Origin: Trichomonas vaginalis G3
Lineage: Eukaryota > Parabasalia > Trichomonadida > Trichomonadidae
Assembly (NCBI RefSeq): GCF_026262505.1
Contig: NC_067206.1
Span: forward strand, 7,220,879-7,284,878
DNA: 64,000 bases
Reading direction: 5' to 3'
Each line of letters begins with the position of its first letter. The first letter of the stretch is position 1. The position numbers were made by a program, and so were the translations under genes. A model generated the notes under the pieces. That model saw only the letters and a program-made list of their open reading frames with translations. It did no database searches and had not been told where the DNA came from. Positions 17,711 to 29,562 of this stretch are shown piece by piece.

Positions 17711-17854
17711 AGGTTAGTTTACATATGTACGTTTATTTTTACACATATATGCGTACATATGCGCGCCCGTATGGTGTCAGTTTTCTGTCACTTTTTTCAT
17801 TGTGTCGGTGACTGTAGCTGTAGGCTACAGGCGACGCACAATGTATACTGTACT
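17711..17854. mobile_element. Right terminal region of Maverick 1 (probable)
   Basis: No gene. Holds GTCAGTTTTCTGTCACTTTT, which resembles the left edge of Maverick 3 (54017-54041), and an imperfect 40-bp hairpin at 17801-17840 with core CTGTAGC/GCTACAG. Read on the minus strand, 17854 begins AGTACAGTATAC, similar to AGTAGTATATGAG at the Maverick 2 left end (34053), so I place the end near 17854. Confidence 0.45.
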
Positions 17855-18566
17855 AAGATTCATCTTTAAAAGTTCTGAAAATGTGATATACAAAAGAACT
17901 TCTACGCAAACCTCTATGGAACTTCACCATCTTTTTTATTTTTGTTATGTATGAATATTCTTATGATATATCTGTATTGGTTTTTGTAAAGTTATTAAAT
18001 AGCAAATAATTGATTGGAAATCTCCGTTATCTGATAATAGTAGTGATAATTTTGCGTTTGAATGAGATTTTTAAGTACAATCCTAGGTAATTATAAAAAT
18101 TTATTGAAATACTTGACTTATACTTTATTCTTCCTTAACTGATGTAGGATTTTTAATTTCTTGTACCCTTGTTTAGAAATAACATTTTGGTTCAGGCTCA
18201 TTTATCGGCGTGCGAACCAACTGCGCGCCGATAAAAGAAAATAAATATTCAAAGATTAATTTATGAGTGTTTTTAAAAAACCGCCGTTTGAGAGGAAAAT
18301 TGAGAGCCCCGATGTATACTTTTTGACATTGTCAAAAACTTTGAAAGGACCAAAAAAATTTTAGTGTCAGAAAGTTTACAAATGTATACTTTCTGACAAA
18401 CAGACTCTCAGAAAGTACTCAAACTGCGGTTTTTAATTTCCGCACTTTTTTTTGGCGACCTTATTAATGGCTAAACAGGATGATTCAATTGTTCCATATC
18501 TTCTCTAAAAATAAAATTATTAAAACAACTCTATTATTTATTATAAAACAAATGATAATGAAATAA
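17855..18566. other. AT-rich host intergenic region
   Basis: No open frame of note. Contains the foldback sequence at 18275-18434 and otherwise only AT-rich DNA. Confidence 0.5.
18275..18434. repeat. Small foldback (MITE-like) sequence
   Basis: Outer imperfect arms AAAAAACCGCCGTTTGAG (18275-18292) and CTCAAACTGCGGTTTTT (18418-18434). Inside are TTTTTGACAT/GTCAAAAA and GTCAGAAAGT (18366-18375)/ACTTTCTGAC (18388-18397). No gene. Confidence 0.5.
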
Positions 18567-19862
18567 TTAATGAGATCCAACAGATTTTGATCTTTTGATT
18601 TTAGTGATTTTTCTTTTTTCGTTATCTTCTGAATGTTTATTTCTTGTTTGTCTCTTATGAACTGAATCGTGGTGTATTTCTCCTTTGTATTCCTTCTTGT
18701 GGTGTTTCTCTGTGTTTGGTTTTGGAATTTTTGGTTTGTTTGTATGATTCTTTGATTGTTTAGGCGGAACACTCTTTGATTTAGCTTTCTTCTTGCTTGG
18801 TTCTATCCATGTTGAAAACTTTGTCTTGTTTACTTTATCAGCAAACTGTTCTATTGGTGAATCCAAGAGTTTTGCAATTTTCAAAATTTGTTTCCGTCTT
18901 TCTACGATTTTATCAAGACTTCCGAGCACTAAAGAAAGATATGATGAATCATTAACTGCTTCTGAGTGTATTTTGGCTAATGATTCTTGGAAAATTGTAA
19001 CTAAATTTGGCATTCTTGTTGTATTGTTTCCAAAAAAGATATTATACATCTGTGGGTCTTCGAATACGAATGACTGTGGATGTTTAGGGTCGAGAGTGTT
19101 TGTTTTGTACTTAGAAAACAGACATCCACCATTAACTATCGTAATTCCGCATGTAAAGTAGTTGAATTTGTTTCCAATGCAATCTAGTAGTTTAATTAGT
19201 AGTTCTCCTGTTGACTTGGCTTCTGGAAATGCTTGTATAGCAAAAAATACTAAATTTAATAAATGATTTGAGCCAAAACCACCATTGCAAGGGTCATCAT
19301 TGCCTGTAATGAACGTTATAGCTTTCATAAACATCAAAAGTGGTCGGATTTGTGGATAATGAGTCAAATAATTATGAACTCTAGGAACATTAAGGAGTCC
19401 ATTGATATTTCCAATACAAATATCAAGATGGTATCCGTAAACTCTTTCAACGCATTTGATAATTGGTACTTTTGCCTTAGGAATAACGAAAGATTGAACA
19501 ACTAATTGACTTTTCCAAAAATCTTTAGAAAGTTTTTTTAATAAATGGTTACCATCTTCTGTTTCTGGTAGATTTGTAATGATTAAATCGATATCGCTTG
19601 TTGGTAAATATGTATCTGTTCCTGTAGAGCCTTGAGCTACAACAGAACATGGTGGAAAAAGGTTTTCAATAAAGTTTGCAAACTTTCTGACTGTTAGGTA
19701 TCTACTGAGTTCTTCTTGAGTGGTTGGTCGAAGCCATAATTCTAAATCAGAGAGTTCTTCAGTAAGATTATCTTCCAAATGTTCATTATGATAGCCTGAT
19801 GAGCGTACCCATGGTCCCATTCCACTAATTTTTTCGATTGTAACCTTTTTTCCTTTACTCAT
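18567..19862 (-). CDS. TRF4/PAPD-type non-canonical poly(A) polymerase-like nucleotidyltransferase
   Basis: 431 residues from MSKGKKVTIEKISG at ATG 19862; the frame stays open a little further upstream but that sequence is low-complexity. Nucleotidyltransferase signature: GSTGTDTYLPTSDIDLII, with G78-S79 and the first two acids at D90 and D92; the third acid is in YGYHLDICIG (D147). A PAP-associated domain follows (PLLMFMKAITFITG, GGFGSNHLLNLVFF). The C-terminus is very basic (PKPNTEKHHKKEYKGE). This family adds short A tails to nuclear RNAs for exosome decay. Host gene, intact. Confidence 0.88.
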   Translation of the reverse strand: MSKGKKVTIEKISGMGPWVRSSGYHNEHLEDNLTEELSDLELWLRPTTQEELSRYLTVRKFANFIENLFPPCSVVAQGSTGTDTYLPTSDIDLIITNLPETEDGNHLLKKLSKDFWKSQLVVQSFVIPKAKVPIIKCVERVYGYHLDICIGNINGLLNVPRVHNYLTHYPQIRPLLMFMKAITFITGNDDPCNGGFGSNHLLNLVFFAIQAFPEAKSTGELLIKLLDCIGNKFNYFTCGITIVNGGCLFSKYKTNTLDPKHPQSFVFEDPQMYNIFFGNNTTRMPNLVTIFQESLAKIHSEAVNDSSYLSLVLGSLDKIVERRKQILKIAKLLDSPIEQFADKVNKTKFSTWIEPSKKKAKSKSVPPKQSKNHTNKPKIPKPNTEKHHKKEYKGEIHHDSVHKRQTRNKHSEDNEKRKITKIKRSKSVGSH

Positions 19863-20015
19863 CAGTATAAAAAAATAAAAAATAAATAAAGTATGATGTT
19901 TAAATATATAATATATGATATCATTAAAGATATCTTTTTGGATCAATTATCCTTATAGCGCATTTTATTATATTAATTTTGAAATTGATGCAAGATTCTT
20001 TATTTTTTCAATTCT

Positions 20016-22187
20016 TTATGGTTCTATTTCTTTTTCATCATTATCCTTAACAATTGCACCATGTGATATCAGAACATCAGTTATTTCTTTAAAGTTGTAT
20101 TGAATTGCTATTTCAATAGGAGTTTTCCGTCTTCATCAGTTGCATTAAGGGTGCACACGAGAGGATCATGTAAACTTCAGAATTTAGAACCTTATTTTTA
20201 GGCATTATCTTGGCTACCTATTTAGGCTCGAAAAGCAAAAAATATCAAAAAATACAACTTGACTCCATTATGACCCTTTCATGGAGGTAGTTTTTATCCG
20301 CTAGTATTTTCCCTTTGAATCTCTTTACAATTCGAAATCAAATTCAAATCTCAGTAGAAGAAAGGAAGAATCGACTTACTACGGTTGTAATACGAATAAA
20401 TACATATATTTAATTATTTTTATTTACATAATAATTGTTTGAAGCTCATATTCCATCAAATTTTTAAATAAAAACATTAAAATGTTGAAAATGTTCATAT
20501 ATTTTAATAGGGTTTTGGCACTTTATTGAGGAATTACTACATACATAGTCGAACTGAACTTGATATTTTGAAATTTAAATTATTTATCAAAATTAAAATT
20601 TAACTTGAAATTTATAATTATTTAGTCATATTTTGCATAATTCTAAGTAGATTTTGTAAAAAATCAAGAAAGAAAAATTTTAACGTGCTTTATTTTTTCT
20701 TTTTTATAATAATACATATTATTATATAATTAACATATTCATAATGTTTCACCCTTTCAAAAATATAATCCTCCTCCTCTCAAATAAACGTACATACGGG
20801 TGGCCTCTTTTTTCAAAAAATTAAAATTTGAAATTTTGGGCTCAAATATTAGAGATTTTTTCAACCTTCAACGATATATGTTGTCTATATCAGACCTCCT
20901 TTCTTTTTGATACTTAACATTGTTCCTAAATCTTAGCCGTTAAGGCTGTTCTGAAAATATTTTTTTTTCGAAAAAATTCGAAAAAAATTCTTAAAATTCA
21001 AAAATCCCTTAATTCCTGAGGATTTTGGAAAAAAGTTTTTACATGAACATGTGTATATTATATGAAGTATATTGATAAGGTAAAAATCAAATTTTATTGC
21101 ATATTCATCGAGAAAATAAACTAACGAATCCCTCAAAATTGAGAGGGTAATCCTCCTCTCAAATAAACGTACATACGGGTGCACCCTTAATATTCGCTCC
21201 ATGTAAAATAAGAAATTCTGCAATTTCTTTTTTGTTGATTCTGGCTGCTAAATGTAGTGCAGTTCTTCCTCTATTGTCTTTAGCATTGATATCAACACCA
21301 TGAGAAAGAAAGTAATCACAAAGAGAAGGCATATTAAACCATACTGAATTCACGAAACTACCATTTATATCTCCAATTTGATCTAAATAAACAAATAATG
21401 CATGAAGATTAAAATATCTGCAACTATATCCATAGTCAATTTCCAAGTTATGCTCATAAGTTAAGAATGTAACAAAATCAATGTTGTGTGAAATAACTGC
21501 ATTTCTCATGCATCCATAATCAGGTTCATGGAATTTCAAACATTCATTGACAATATCAGGTACACCACTCAAAAATGAAAGTTGGAGACATTCTCTAGTG
21601 ATTTCTGAGTTAAATTTTGTTCTCAATAACTTAAAACAATTAACTGCTCCATGATAACAACATAATTCAAGCAATGAGAGTCGATATGGATAAAAATCGC
21701 TATTTAATTCTTGATTCCTGTCAAATCCTTCGCTTTCTATGAAGACAATAAATGAATCTTTGTCATCATTCATGACTGCTCTGTAAATTGTGTTTTCTTC
21801 GTGAATGTCCATTGAATAATTTTTGCTTTCAAAATCATCAATTTTACCTTTAGTAAATTCGTCAAAAACGATTCCATATTCTTTATAAACAAAGTAGTCA
21901 AAAATGTTTGAGATGCAAAATATTTGCTTTGGATGATATTTTTCATAGAATAATTTGAATAAAATCCAATATGATTTGAAATATTTATTGTTATATTTGG
22001 ATGCAGTAATTATAGCTGATATGATGTCATTTGGCATAAGAGTATTTGTTTTTAATAATTTTGTATCGATTTCTTCGAATATCTTGATAATTTCTTGTTC
22101 TTTTAGTGTCCTAAGTCTATATAACGTAGTCATAGCAGTTATGGTGTCCTGATTTTGCTGCATTAGTTCATTATAGTCTAGTTTCAT
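20016..22187 (-). pseudogene. DUF3447-type ankyrin repeat protein, broken by a MITE
   Basis: ATG 22187 opens MKLDYNELMQQNQDTITAM, the typical start of the large trichomonad ankyrin family. Ankyrin repeats follow (RLSLLELCCYHGAVNCFKLL; DNRGRTALHLAARINKKEIA). At HGANI the frame enters inserted DNA at 21186. The rest of the gene lies beyond the insert at 20148-20016 (TDEDGK, IEIAIQYNF, ISHGAIVKD), where a run of four A instead of five adds a frameshift. So the gene is disrupted twice. Ankyrin proteins of this group have no assigned function. Confidence 0.85.
20149..21186. mobile_element. 1.04-kb MITE with TTAA target duplication
   Basis: Bounded by TTAA at 20145-20148 and 21187-21190. Ends are inverted: GGGTGCACACGAGAGG at the left, and GGTGCACCC at the right. 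The right-end sequence (CTCAAATAAACGTACATACG) is repeated internally at about 20771-20803. No coding frame of substance, so non-autonomous. Removing it rejoins an ankyrin repeat at HGANI, which proves insertion. TTAA targeting recalls piggyBac-type elements; the terminal sequence alone does not settle the family. Confidence 0.88.
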
Positions 22188-22819
22188 TTGCAGTAAAAAA
22201 AGTAATCCGATAAAAATTGAAAAATTTTGATAAAAGGTAAAAATCGATAATTATAATTAAGTTCTGGATAACAACCACAAATCTCCTTCTAATTATAATT
22301 ATTGTAATTTTGCAATTTGATTAAACATCTATTCCAAATTGGGGAAAATGTGGTTCTTATTTAAGTATCATATCATATTAAAATTGCAAATTTTTGATCA
22401 TACATATCATTGAATTCAAAACAATTTCTAAAGTAATATTTTTCAAGTATTATTCATTTTTAGTAGGGAAAAATCCTTTCAAGGAATTTATTCTATATCC
22501 ACTATACATTACTAATACTGGGGATACTTCTTTCTTTCAACAATTTGCGGAAGACTACGATAGGTCTCTATTAAATATCTATATTAAAATATTTGGTTTT
22601 TCATTAAAAGTCTAGGCATTTTTCTCAAAAAGTAACGAATTAGATGATCTTCAATAAATGTGAGTGCTTCATTAATGCCTTGTCATACAGAGAAATTCAA
22701 TGAATTAAGAAGTATCCCGATACTCTAGCCTATATATAAATTTATATTTGATTCTTGCCAAATTCAACGCATTAATAATTTTTGTTCACAATATTTTCAA
22801 AGTATTTCTTGATCCATGA
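22188..22819. other. AT-rich intergenic region
   Basis: I see no gene, RNA or clear repeat, only AT-rich sequence upstream of the ankyrin gene. Confidence 0.4.
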
Positions 22820-23385
22820 AATTTTGACTGACTGAATCTAGATTGTTTTCAGATGTTGATATTAAAGCTGCAGATATTGATTCTAGATTGATGTCTGTAT
22901 TGGAGAAAAAAGGATTTTCAAAACTTACAAATATTCAAGCAGAATCAATAAAAGCTATCAACAATTCCAGAGATGCATTAATATGCGCTAATACCGGAAC
23001 AGGGAAAACATTATCATACCTTTTGCCGATATTTACAAATCTTGCAAAAGAGTTTCCAGATATTAAGCGAGAAATGGGTTGCTTAGCTCTAATTGTTGTT
23101 CCGACCAGAGAGCTGTGTCTACAGATCGAAACTGTTGTACAAGACCTCAGATCCAAAATGAATTTTATTGTTGCAGGAACCCTCCTTGGTGGAGAGCAAA
23201 CAAATGTAGAAAAGAAGGCCCTTAGAAAAGGATTAAACGTAATAATTACAACTCCGGGAAGATTAACTTATCATCTCCAAAATTCTCAGAATCTGACATT
23301 TGATTATTTCCGGTATTTTGTTCTTGATGAAGCTGACAGATTACTATCAGAAGGCTTCCAGAATCAGCTCGTACAAATAATTAAT
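22820..23385 (+). pseudogene. Truncated 5' copy of the DEAD-box helicase gene
   Basis: About 540 bp almost identical to 29805-30340, ending exactly at GTACAAATAATTAAT. One difference I see is GCT versus GCA near 22868. The start codon is lost (TTTTGACTGACTGAA against TTTTGAATGACTGAA) and part of the 5' coding sequence is deleted. It keeps ANTGTGKT and DEAD but lacks the second helicase domain. Confidence 0.85.
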
Positions 23386-23699
23386 CCCCAAATCATTGAT
23401 TGGTGATAGCATATCCATTAATTTGAAAATATTAGTATTTAATGGTATGCTTACACTCACTTGCTTTCCACTATTTTTGGTATAAAATATGCAAATGATA
23501 ATATTATGATTTTTCATTTCATGCCTATATAATATATTAAATCGAAAAAGAAAAATTGAATTACCATTGGGCGTAAAATAAAATCTTTTTAATTAAAAAA
23601 GCTTAAAATTATAAAATTACTCGAAATATAAATATTACTCAATATTGATGCCATCAATTATCTCTTGGCTGGGTGTATTTTAAAAGTTCCAAAATATTT
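23386..23699. other. AT-rich intergenic region
   Basis: Between the helicase fragment and the ankyrin gene; I see nothing coding or repeated. Confidence 0.4.
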
Positions 23700-25505
23700 T
23701 TATCCGTCATTTTTTGCTGCATAAGAAATTGCACTTTCTCCATTTAAATCTTTGGCATATGGATCCCCGCCTTTTAACATTATTTCTCGGATCATTTTTT
23801 CATTTTTGAGTAATGTCGCACAAATCAGAGGTGTTTTGTGATCAATGTAAATACTATTAACATCTGCTCCATTTTTTAATAAAATGGTGAAAATATCAAT
23901 ATTTCCATTCTTTATCGAATAATATAAGGCATCATTTCCAAACTTTTCTTTAAGATTTGGATCTGCATGATGCTTAAGAAACTTAATCACAAAATCCTTA
24001 TTATCCAACATAGAAGCATGCATTAAGGGAGAAAGTCCATCATATAAAATATTAATAGGTGCTCCATTATGGAGAAGAATGTTTGCGGTTCCAAGTTCTT
24101 TATTTTGAATTGAAGTTGAAAGGAGTGGGCTGACTCCAGTTACATCCAGATTAACTCCTCTTGATATTAATATATTGAGTAATTCCTTATTTCCATCTTT
24201 GACTATCATTGTTAAAATTTGATTCATATTTTTAGCTTCATTAACATCTTGGATATGATTGATAACTTCTTTAGCAAGATTGTTCTTACCAATTTCAATT
24301 GACATTTTAATCAAATTAAAGGCATAATTCTGGATTTCTTGCTGTGAGCAGTGTGTAATTAAGTTTCTGGCTGGAATTATTACTGAATGTAATATTTCAA
24401 ATTTAATTGCATCAAATAGTTCGTTCTCTGTAATAAATGCTCCTTTTTCAAGGAAAATAAATAAATACTTATATTTCTGATTGGTGATTGCTGTTTTAGC
24501 ATATATCTGTGCTGATTTTTCGATTTCGCCGCGTCTTATTGCTTCATTAATAAGTGTTGGTAAATAGATTCCATCATTTATGATTTGGTATATTATTTCC
24601 TCATGAATCTTGAATGAATTGTTGAGCAAATATTGGATGAATGCTTCCTCTGATTGTTGAATTGCATAGTGAATTACATAATAACCTTTGGAATCTGGTA
24701 TGTTAAAATCATATCCATGATCAATCAAATTCTTAATAAGTGGTATATTGCAAAAGACACCTGTCATTGATTGACAACTGCTTCCGTGCTTTATTAAATG
24801 GAAGAGGAATTCAAGGTTATATGAACTCAATATGATGTTTTCAATATTTTTGAAAACAAGATCAGGATTATGTAATATAAATTGCTCGATTAAATATGAA
24901 TTATGAGCAATACCTGCATTGATAACACATTGAAGATTTGGTTCACATTCATGTTGAATTATATCAATGATTTCCATATTTCCTCCTAAACAAGCAAGTT
25001 CAAAATGATGAACTGTAAGCTTTGCTTCTCGGAGATTATTTGCAAATTTAAAACAAGTAATAGAACCATAAATACAGCATAAATCTACCACATGGGTAAT
25101 TTTGTCGTTGTCAGCAACAGTTAATAATTCGATCATCGTATTTAAATCATCATTTATCGCTGCAAATGTGATTGGATCAGTTTCAACATTGTTTTCATTG
25201 CATATTTTTGATAATCCACTGCCTTTAAAGAATAATTTCCCGCGTGTTTTCATTATGATGTTAACAATATTTTTGTACTCATTAATCTTATGCTTGTAGG
25301 TGTTTACTGCATTTTCCAGAATCTTGATCAATGTAAACTTATAGCTTGGATCTATATCAAGTATATTCTGGATATTTGTGCAGAGAGATTCTATTAAAAG
25401 TGAATTTGAACAACAAAATAAGTTTCTCCCTAAATCAATATATGATTTAAAACTACTCATAAGATCCTTATATAATGAATCATTTGGTAGATAGTCTTGT
25501 AACAT
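23700..25505 (-). CDS. DUF3447-type ankyrin repeat protein, ~601 aa
   Basis: I start it at ATG 25505 (MLQDYLPNDSLYKDL), because the frame upstream has only non-ATG codons and an initiator lies directly before this ATG. The N-terminal half carries the family's divergent repeats (VDLCCYGSIT-type, LACLGGNMEIIDII), followed by canonical ankyrin repeats toward the C-terminus (GLSPLMHASMLDNKDFVIKF; KFGNDALYYSIKNGNIDIF; HKTPLICATLLKNEKM), ending ESAISYAAKNDG. Intact. Cytosolic or membrane-associated scaffold roles are suggested for the family but not established. Confidence 0.87.
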   Translation of the reverse strand: MLQDYLPNDSLYKDLMSSFKSYIDLGRNLFCCSNSLLIESLCTNIQNILDIDPSYKFTLIKILENAVNTYKHKINEYKNIVNIIMKTRGKLFFKGSGLSKICNENNVETDPITFAAINDDLNTMIELLTVADNDKITHVVDLCCIYGSITCFKFANNLREAKLTVHHFELACLGGNMEIIDIIQHECEPNLQCVINAGIAHNSYLIEQFILHNPDLVFKNIENIILSSYNLEFLFHLIKHGSSCQSMTGVFCNIPLIKNLIDHGYDFNIPDSKGYYVIHYAIQQSEEAFIQYLLNNSFKIHEEIIYQIINDGIYLPTLINEAIRRGEIEKSAQIYAKTAITNQKYKYLFIFLEKGAFITENELFDAIKFEILHSVIIPARNLITHCSQQEIQNYAFNLIKMSIEIGKNNLAKEVINHIQDVNEAKNMNQILTMIVKDGNKELLNILISRGVNLDVTGVSPLLSTSIQNKELGTANILLHNGAPINILYDGLSPLMHASMLDNKDFVIKFLKHHADPNLKEKFGNDALYYSIKNGNIDIFTILLKNGADVNSIYIDHKTPLICATLLKNEKMIREIMLKGGDPYAKDLNGESAISYAAKNDG

Positions 25506-25516
25506 GAAAAAATGAA
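25506..25516 (-). promoter_or_regulatory. Initiator of the ankyrin gene
   Basis: TTCATTTTTTC directly before ATG 25505 matches the trichomonad initiator TCAYWW, giving a 5' UTR of about 9 bases. Confidence 0.6.
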
Positions 25517-26791
25517 CTTTCAAAAGCTTTTCAAAATAATTTGAGGAAGTTTTCAGTTTTTAAGAAAAAGATCTCACAATTTATTATACTGAATTTTTTT
25601 CAAATTCTCAAAATATGGTCATTTCACTCATTCACTTAAAAATTCCCAATCTATATCGAATAATATATTAGCATAATGGATAAAATTTGAGACGACTATT
25701 CAAAAATTTTCATAGTGCGCGTCAAAATGTAATAATTATATAGAATTGTCAAAAAGATTTATCTGATTATTTTTTTCACGATGACAATCGATTCCATTTT
25801 AAATTGAATATAAAAAAAATAATAGTAGAAGATTTAAATAATATAATAAATGGATGCATTATATATAATATTTATTTAAAAATGCTAAATTATACATAAC
25901 AATTAATTATTAATTAAAAATTTGACAAAATGCAATTATTCTAGTCATTAGAGTCAAAATAATATATTAAGTAAAAATTGTAATTTCATTATAATTTGAA
26001 AATATCATTTTGTACTCAACTCAAATATCCAATAATTTCAAAATTTTGAATGACTTTCAATTATATCATTTTACGAGTAATTTTTTTCAATATTTATATA
26101 TTCGATTAATTTATAAATGCTTTTATTTTGCATTCAAAAAAATTGAAAGAAAGAGGGAAGTCACCGGCAAACCGCCGTGAAGATGAGAATGAAAAAATGC
26201 GAACGTGCTCCAAAATTAGCACCAGAAGACTAATGTGTTGATAGGCCAGTCCGATGGTAATGATTTGTAATGAAAATTTATTCGATTTTGCATAAAAAAG
26301 AGAGAGGTTATCGATTTTGTAATTTAATCGTCGTCGTTATCGATTTTGTAATTTAATCGTTATCGTCTTTTTCTAAACGTGCATTTTTACATTAAAAGCA
26401 ATGCAACTCCAAAATTAATTGGTATTTAGACTTTAATTAGGTGCAGACAAACGAAATGCAGTCCAAATATTTTGGTGATATATGAATTACATAAATTTAG
26501 GGAAATTGAAATTATATCTTTTTAAATTTTTAGGAAAACAGATTTATAGAATTGTTTAAGTCATCAAAATAATGCAGACTTAGGTCAAATTTTCCAAATT
26601 TAATCATTTGCAAGACTTTCAAGCGACTTCAAAATGTCGAAATATAAGTCCAAAAATAAAATTACGATTACAGTCTATCCTCAATTATTATCACGCTAAT
26701 TATTGAGTGACCCATGCGTTCGTATGTATGTAATACCTTTTAAAAAGGAGATGAGAGAGATAAACTACATTTACAATTTAAATCTGATGTA

Positions 26792-27112
26792 TTTACTTGT
26801 TACATTTACAAATGTAAATGTTTCTCGTAATGTTTACATTTTGTAAGTATAACGAATAAAAATGACGCACTTTTTTTACAAAGTCAAATTATGCGATACA
26901 ACTTTACTTGTTACATTTACAAATGTAAATGTTTCTCGTAATGTTTACATTTTGTAAGTATAACGAATAAAAATGACGCACTTTTTTTACAAAGTCAAAT
27001 TATGCGATACAACTTTACTTGTTACATTTACAAATGTAAATGTTTCTCGTAATGTTTACATTTTGTAAGTATAACGAATAAAAATGACGCACTTTTTTTA
27101 CAAAGTCAAATT
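26792..27112. repeat. 111-bp tandem repeat, three copies
   Basis: Units start at 26792, 26903 and 27014 with TTTACTTGTTACATTTACAA and contain the near-palindrome ACATTTACAAATGTAAATGT. Inside the foldback element. Confidence 0.9.
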
Positions 27113-28644
27113 ATTGTTCGATTTTTGCAGCTTGTAAACGATTAATTGTATAAAGCAATTGATATTAGCACGATATAACTGAATAATTCTAATATTGAAA
27201 TCAAAAGCCCTTAAAATATCATGATATTTTAATTTCATAACAAATCTAGGAGACTATTTGATGAAAACATATCCGATGTGGTTTTTGTTGTATTATATAA
27301 CTTGTTATTGACTTCTTAGCTTTCCAAATTTTTTTCGATAATGAGAAAACGAATGAAAAATCAACATTTGGTCCATTTAAAATTTGATTTGTTTACATTT
27401 TTTTACTTTTTGAATTTCAATTTATATTTTCCTCAAGAAATACTTTAGATTTTAAGAAACTAAATCATATAATCTACTAAGAAAATATATTAAATCCTAT
27501 AATACTCAAAGTTTTGTGATAAATCAGATCTTTTTTATTTTACTTTTATTATGTTTTTGCAAACTTAAGGTCCTCACTAGGTAAAACATAATACTCTTTG
27601 AAGTTAAGTATTTTCACAAAGAGAGGACCAACAATATCAAAAGATTGAATAAAGATTTGTATTATTTTATTTATTTTTAAGAACATGTTTAAGAACCCTC
27701 ATTATCTCCACGAATATTGCATATTTTTCTATTCTAAGACCACCAAAATTACGTTTTAATATAGAAAATAACATATTTATGTGATGCTAAAGTCGAAGTC
27801 CTTAAAAAATTAGTGTTAAACATCCTATTGTTAAATAAATTTTTTAAAAACCTTAATAGGATAAAAAAAAAGAATTTACACTCTCTCACTTTGAAAACGT
27901 AGAAAATGCCAATCTATTGGTATACATTTTAGTTTTGTTAAGTTTACAAAACGATTACTCTAGATTTTAAAGATTTATCAAGAATTTAGAGAATATCCTT
28001 CTCAAAACAACTTCAATAGCGAAGGATTAGTATTAAATCGGATTTGTAACATAATTATAGTACATTACAATACAATTTCTCCGACTTTTAAATATTTTTG
28101 AAATATTTACAAAATATGCTCTTTCTATCATCGATACTTTAATACAGAGCAAATTTAGTAAATGTCATCACGTTATTTTTTCATAAATCGTTTTCGAACT
28201 TTTGAAATATTTATTTTAAACCAGTTTTCTACATTTAATATGTGAATTATATCAAAAGTAGATGGGCGATACTTGTAAATCTATTTAAACTATTAGTTTG
28301 CTATTATTGAAGAACTTTATAATTTTTTTTTCTTATGTATGGAATTAAAGATAATTTTGCCGATTCCAACTGGTTTTTCTATATGAGTTAAATATGCCAA
28401 GTGAAATCGGACTTGCCAATATTGTAAATTGAAGTATGGACTATATATCGATTTTCATTGATTGATGAATAACTCGGAGTAATGTAATTGTTGATAATGA
28501 AAAATAGTTTTCAATTGCTGGTAAGGGCCAATGTATGTTCAATAGCTCCGAAAGCAAAAAATGCACGTTTAGAAAAAGACGATAACGATTAAATTACAAA
28601 ATCGATAACGACGACGATTAAATTACAAAATCAATAATGACCCT

Positions 28645-29154
28645 AAAAAAGAACTCAAGATAATCCATATTCAAGTATATTCGAATTATTATTTTTGTAT
28701 ATGCTCTGGTATCACTATTTTAAATGCAATACCTACAATATTTTGGTTTTTGAATACAAGGAAGCTATAACTTCATGTTTTATATTTCCAATTTTTTGGA
28801 TTATAAAATTAATCAAATTTATAATTAAAATAATGAATTAAATCGATATTACTATGTTTTGGTTTAAATTTAATAGTTTGGTCTAATGCATATCTAATTT
28901 GTACAGAAAAGTGATTTTTAACAGCTATATTCTGCATAGACATATATTTTATATGCAATATCCGAACTATAAATCTTAAAATAGTGAATTATTAGCTTTT
29001 ATTATTAAATAATCTTCAGTAAGAGTTGAGATAGCTTCCTTGTATTCAAAAACCAAAATATTGTAGGTATTGCATTTAAAATAGTGATACCAGAGCATAT
29101 ACAAAAATAATAATTCGAATATACTTGAATATGGATTATCTTGAGTTCTTTTTT
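28645..29154. mobile_element. Nested ~510-bp MITE
   Basis: Inverted arms of ~125 bp: AAAAAAGAACTCAAGATAAT at 28645 and its complement ending 29154. It interrupts the right arm of the foldback element, so it inserted later. No gene. Confidence 0.8.
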
Positions 29155-29410
29155 ATGCAAAATCGAATAAATTTTCATTACAAATCATTACCATCGGACT
29201 GGCCTATCAACACATTAGTCTTCTGGTGCTAATTTTGGAGCACGTTCGCATTTTTTCATTCTCATCTTCACGGCGGTTTGCCGGTGACTTCCCTCTTTCT
29301 TTCAATTTTTTTGAATGCAAAATAAAAGCATTTATAAATTAATCGAATATATAAATATTGAAAAAAATTACTCGTAAAATGATATAATTGAAAGTCATTC
29401 AAAATTTTGC

Positions 29411-29562
29411 AAATTACCTCGGACTTTTCAGAGGATTGAGTGGCAACTCAATCCTCTGAAATAGTCTGTGGTAATTTTTAGTCTCTACACTATTTCAATA
29501 TAAGCTCCATTTTTAAACATTTTTTAAAAATCGAGCATTGAAAAGTGTGATGAGACTTTGAA
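29411..29562. repeat. Insertion with a long hairpin
   Basis: About 150 bp present in the right foldback arm only. Contains a 16-bp perfect stem (29426-29441 with 29446-29461, loop GGCA) that extends imperfectly outward to TTACC/GGTAA at about 29414-29474. Confidence 0.65.

Noticed and set aside
21955-22152. Plus-strand frames over the ankyrin genes
   Set aside because: Shadows of the minus-strand ankyrin repeats; composition is hydrophobic and no initiator precedes them.
22843-23406. A functional short DEAD-box protein
   Set aside because: It lacks an ATG, an initiator and the entire second helicase domain.
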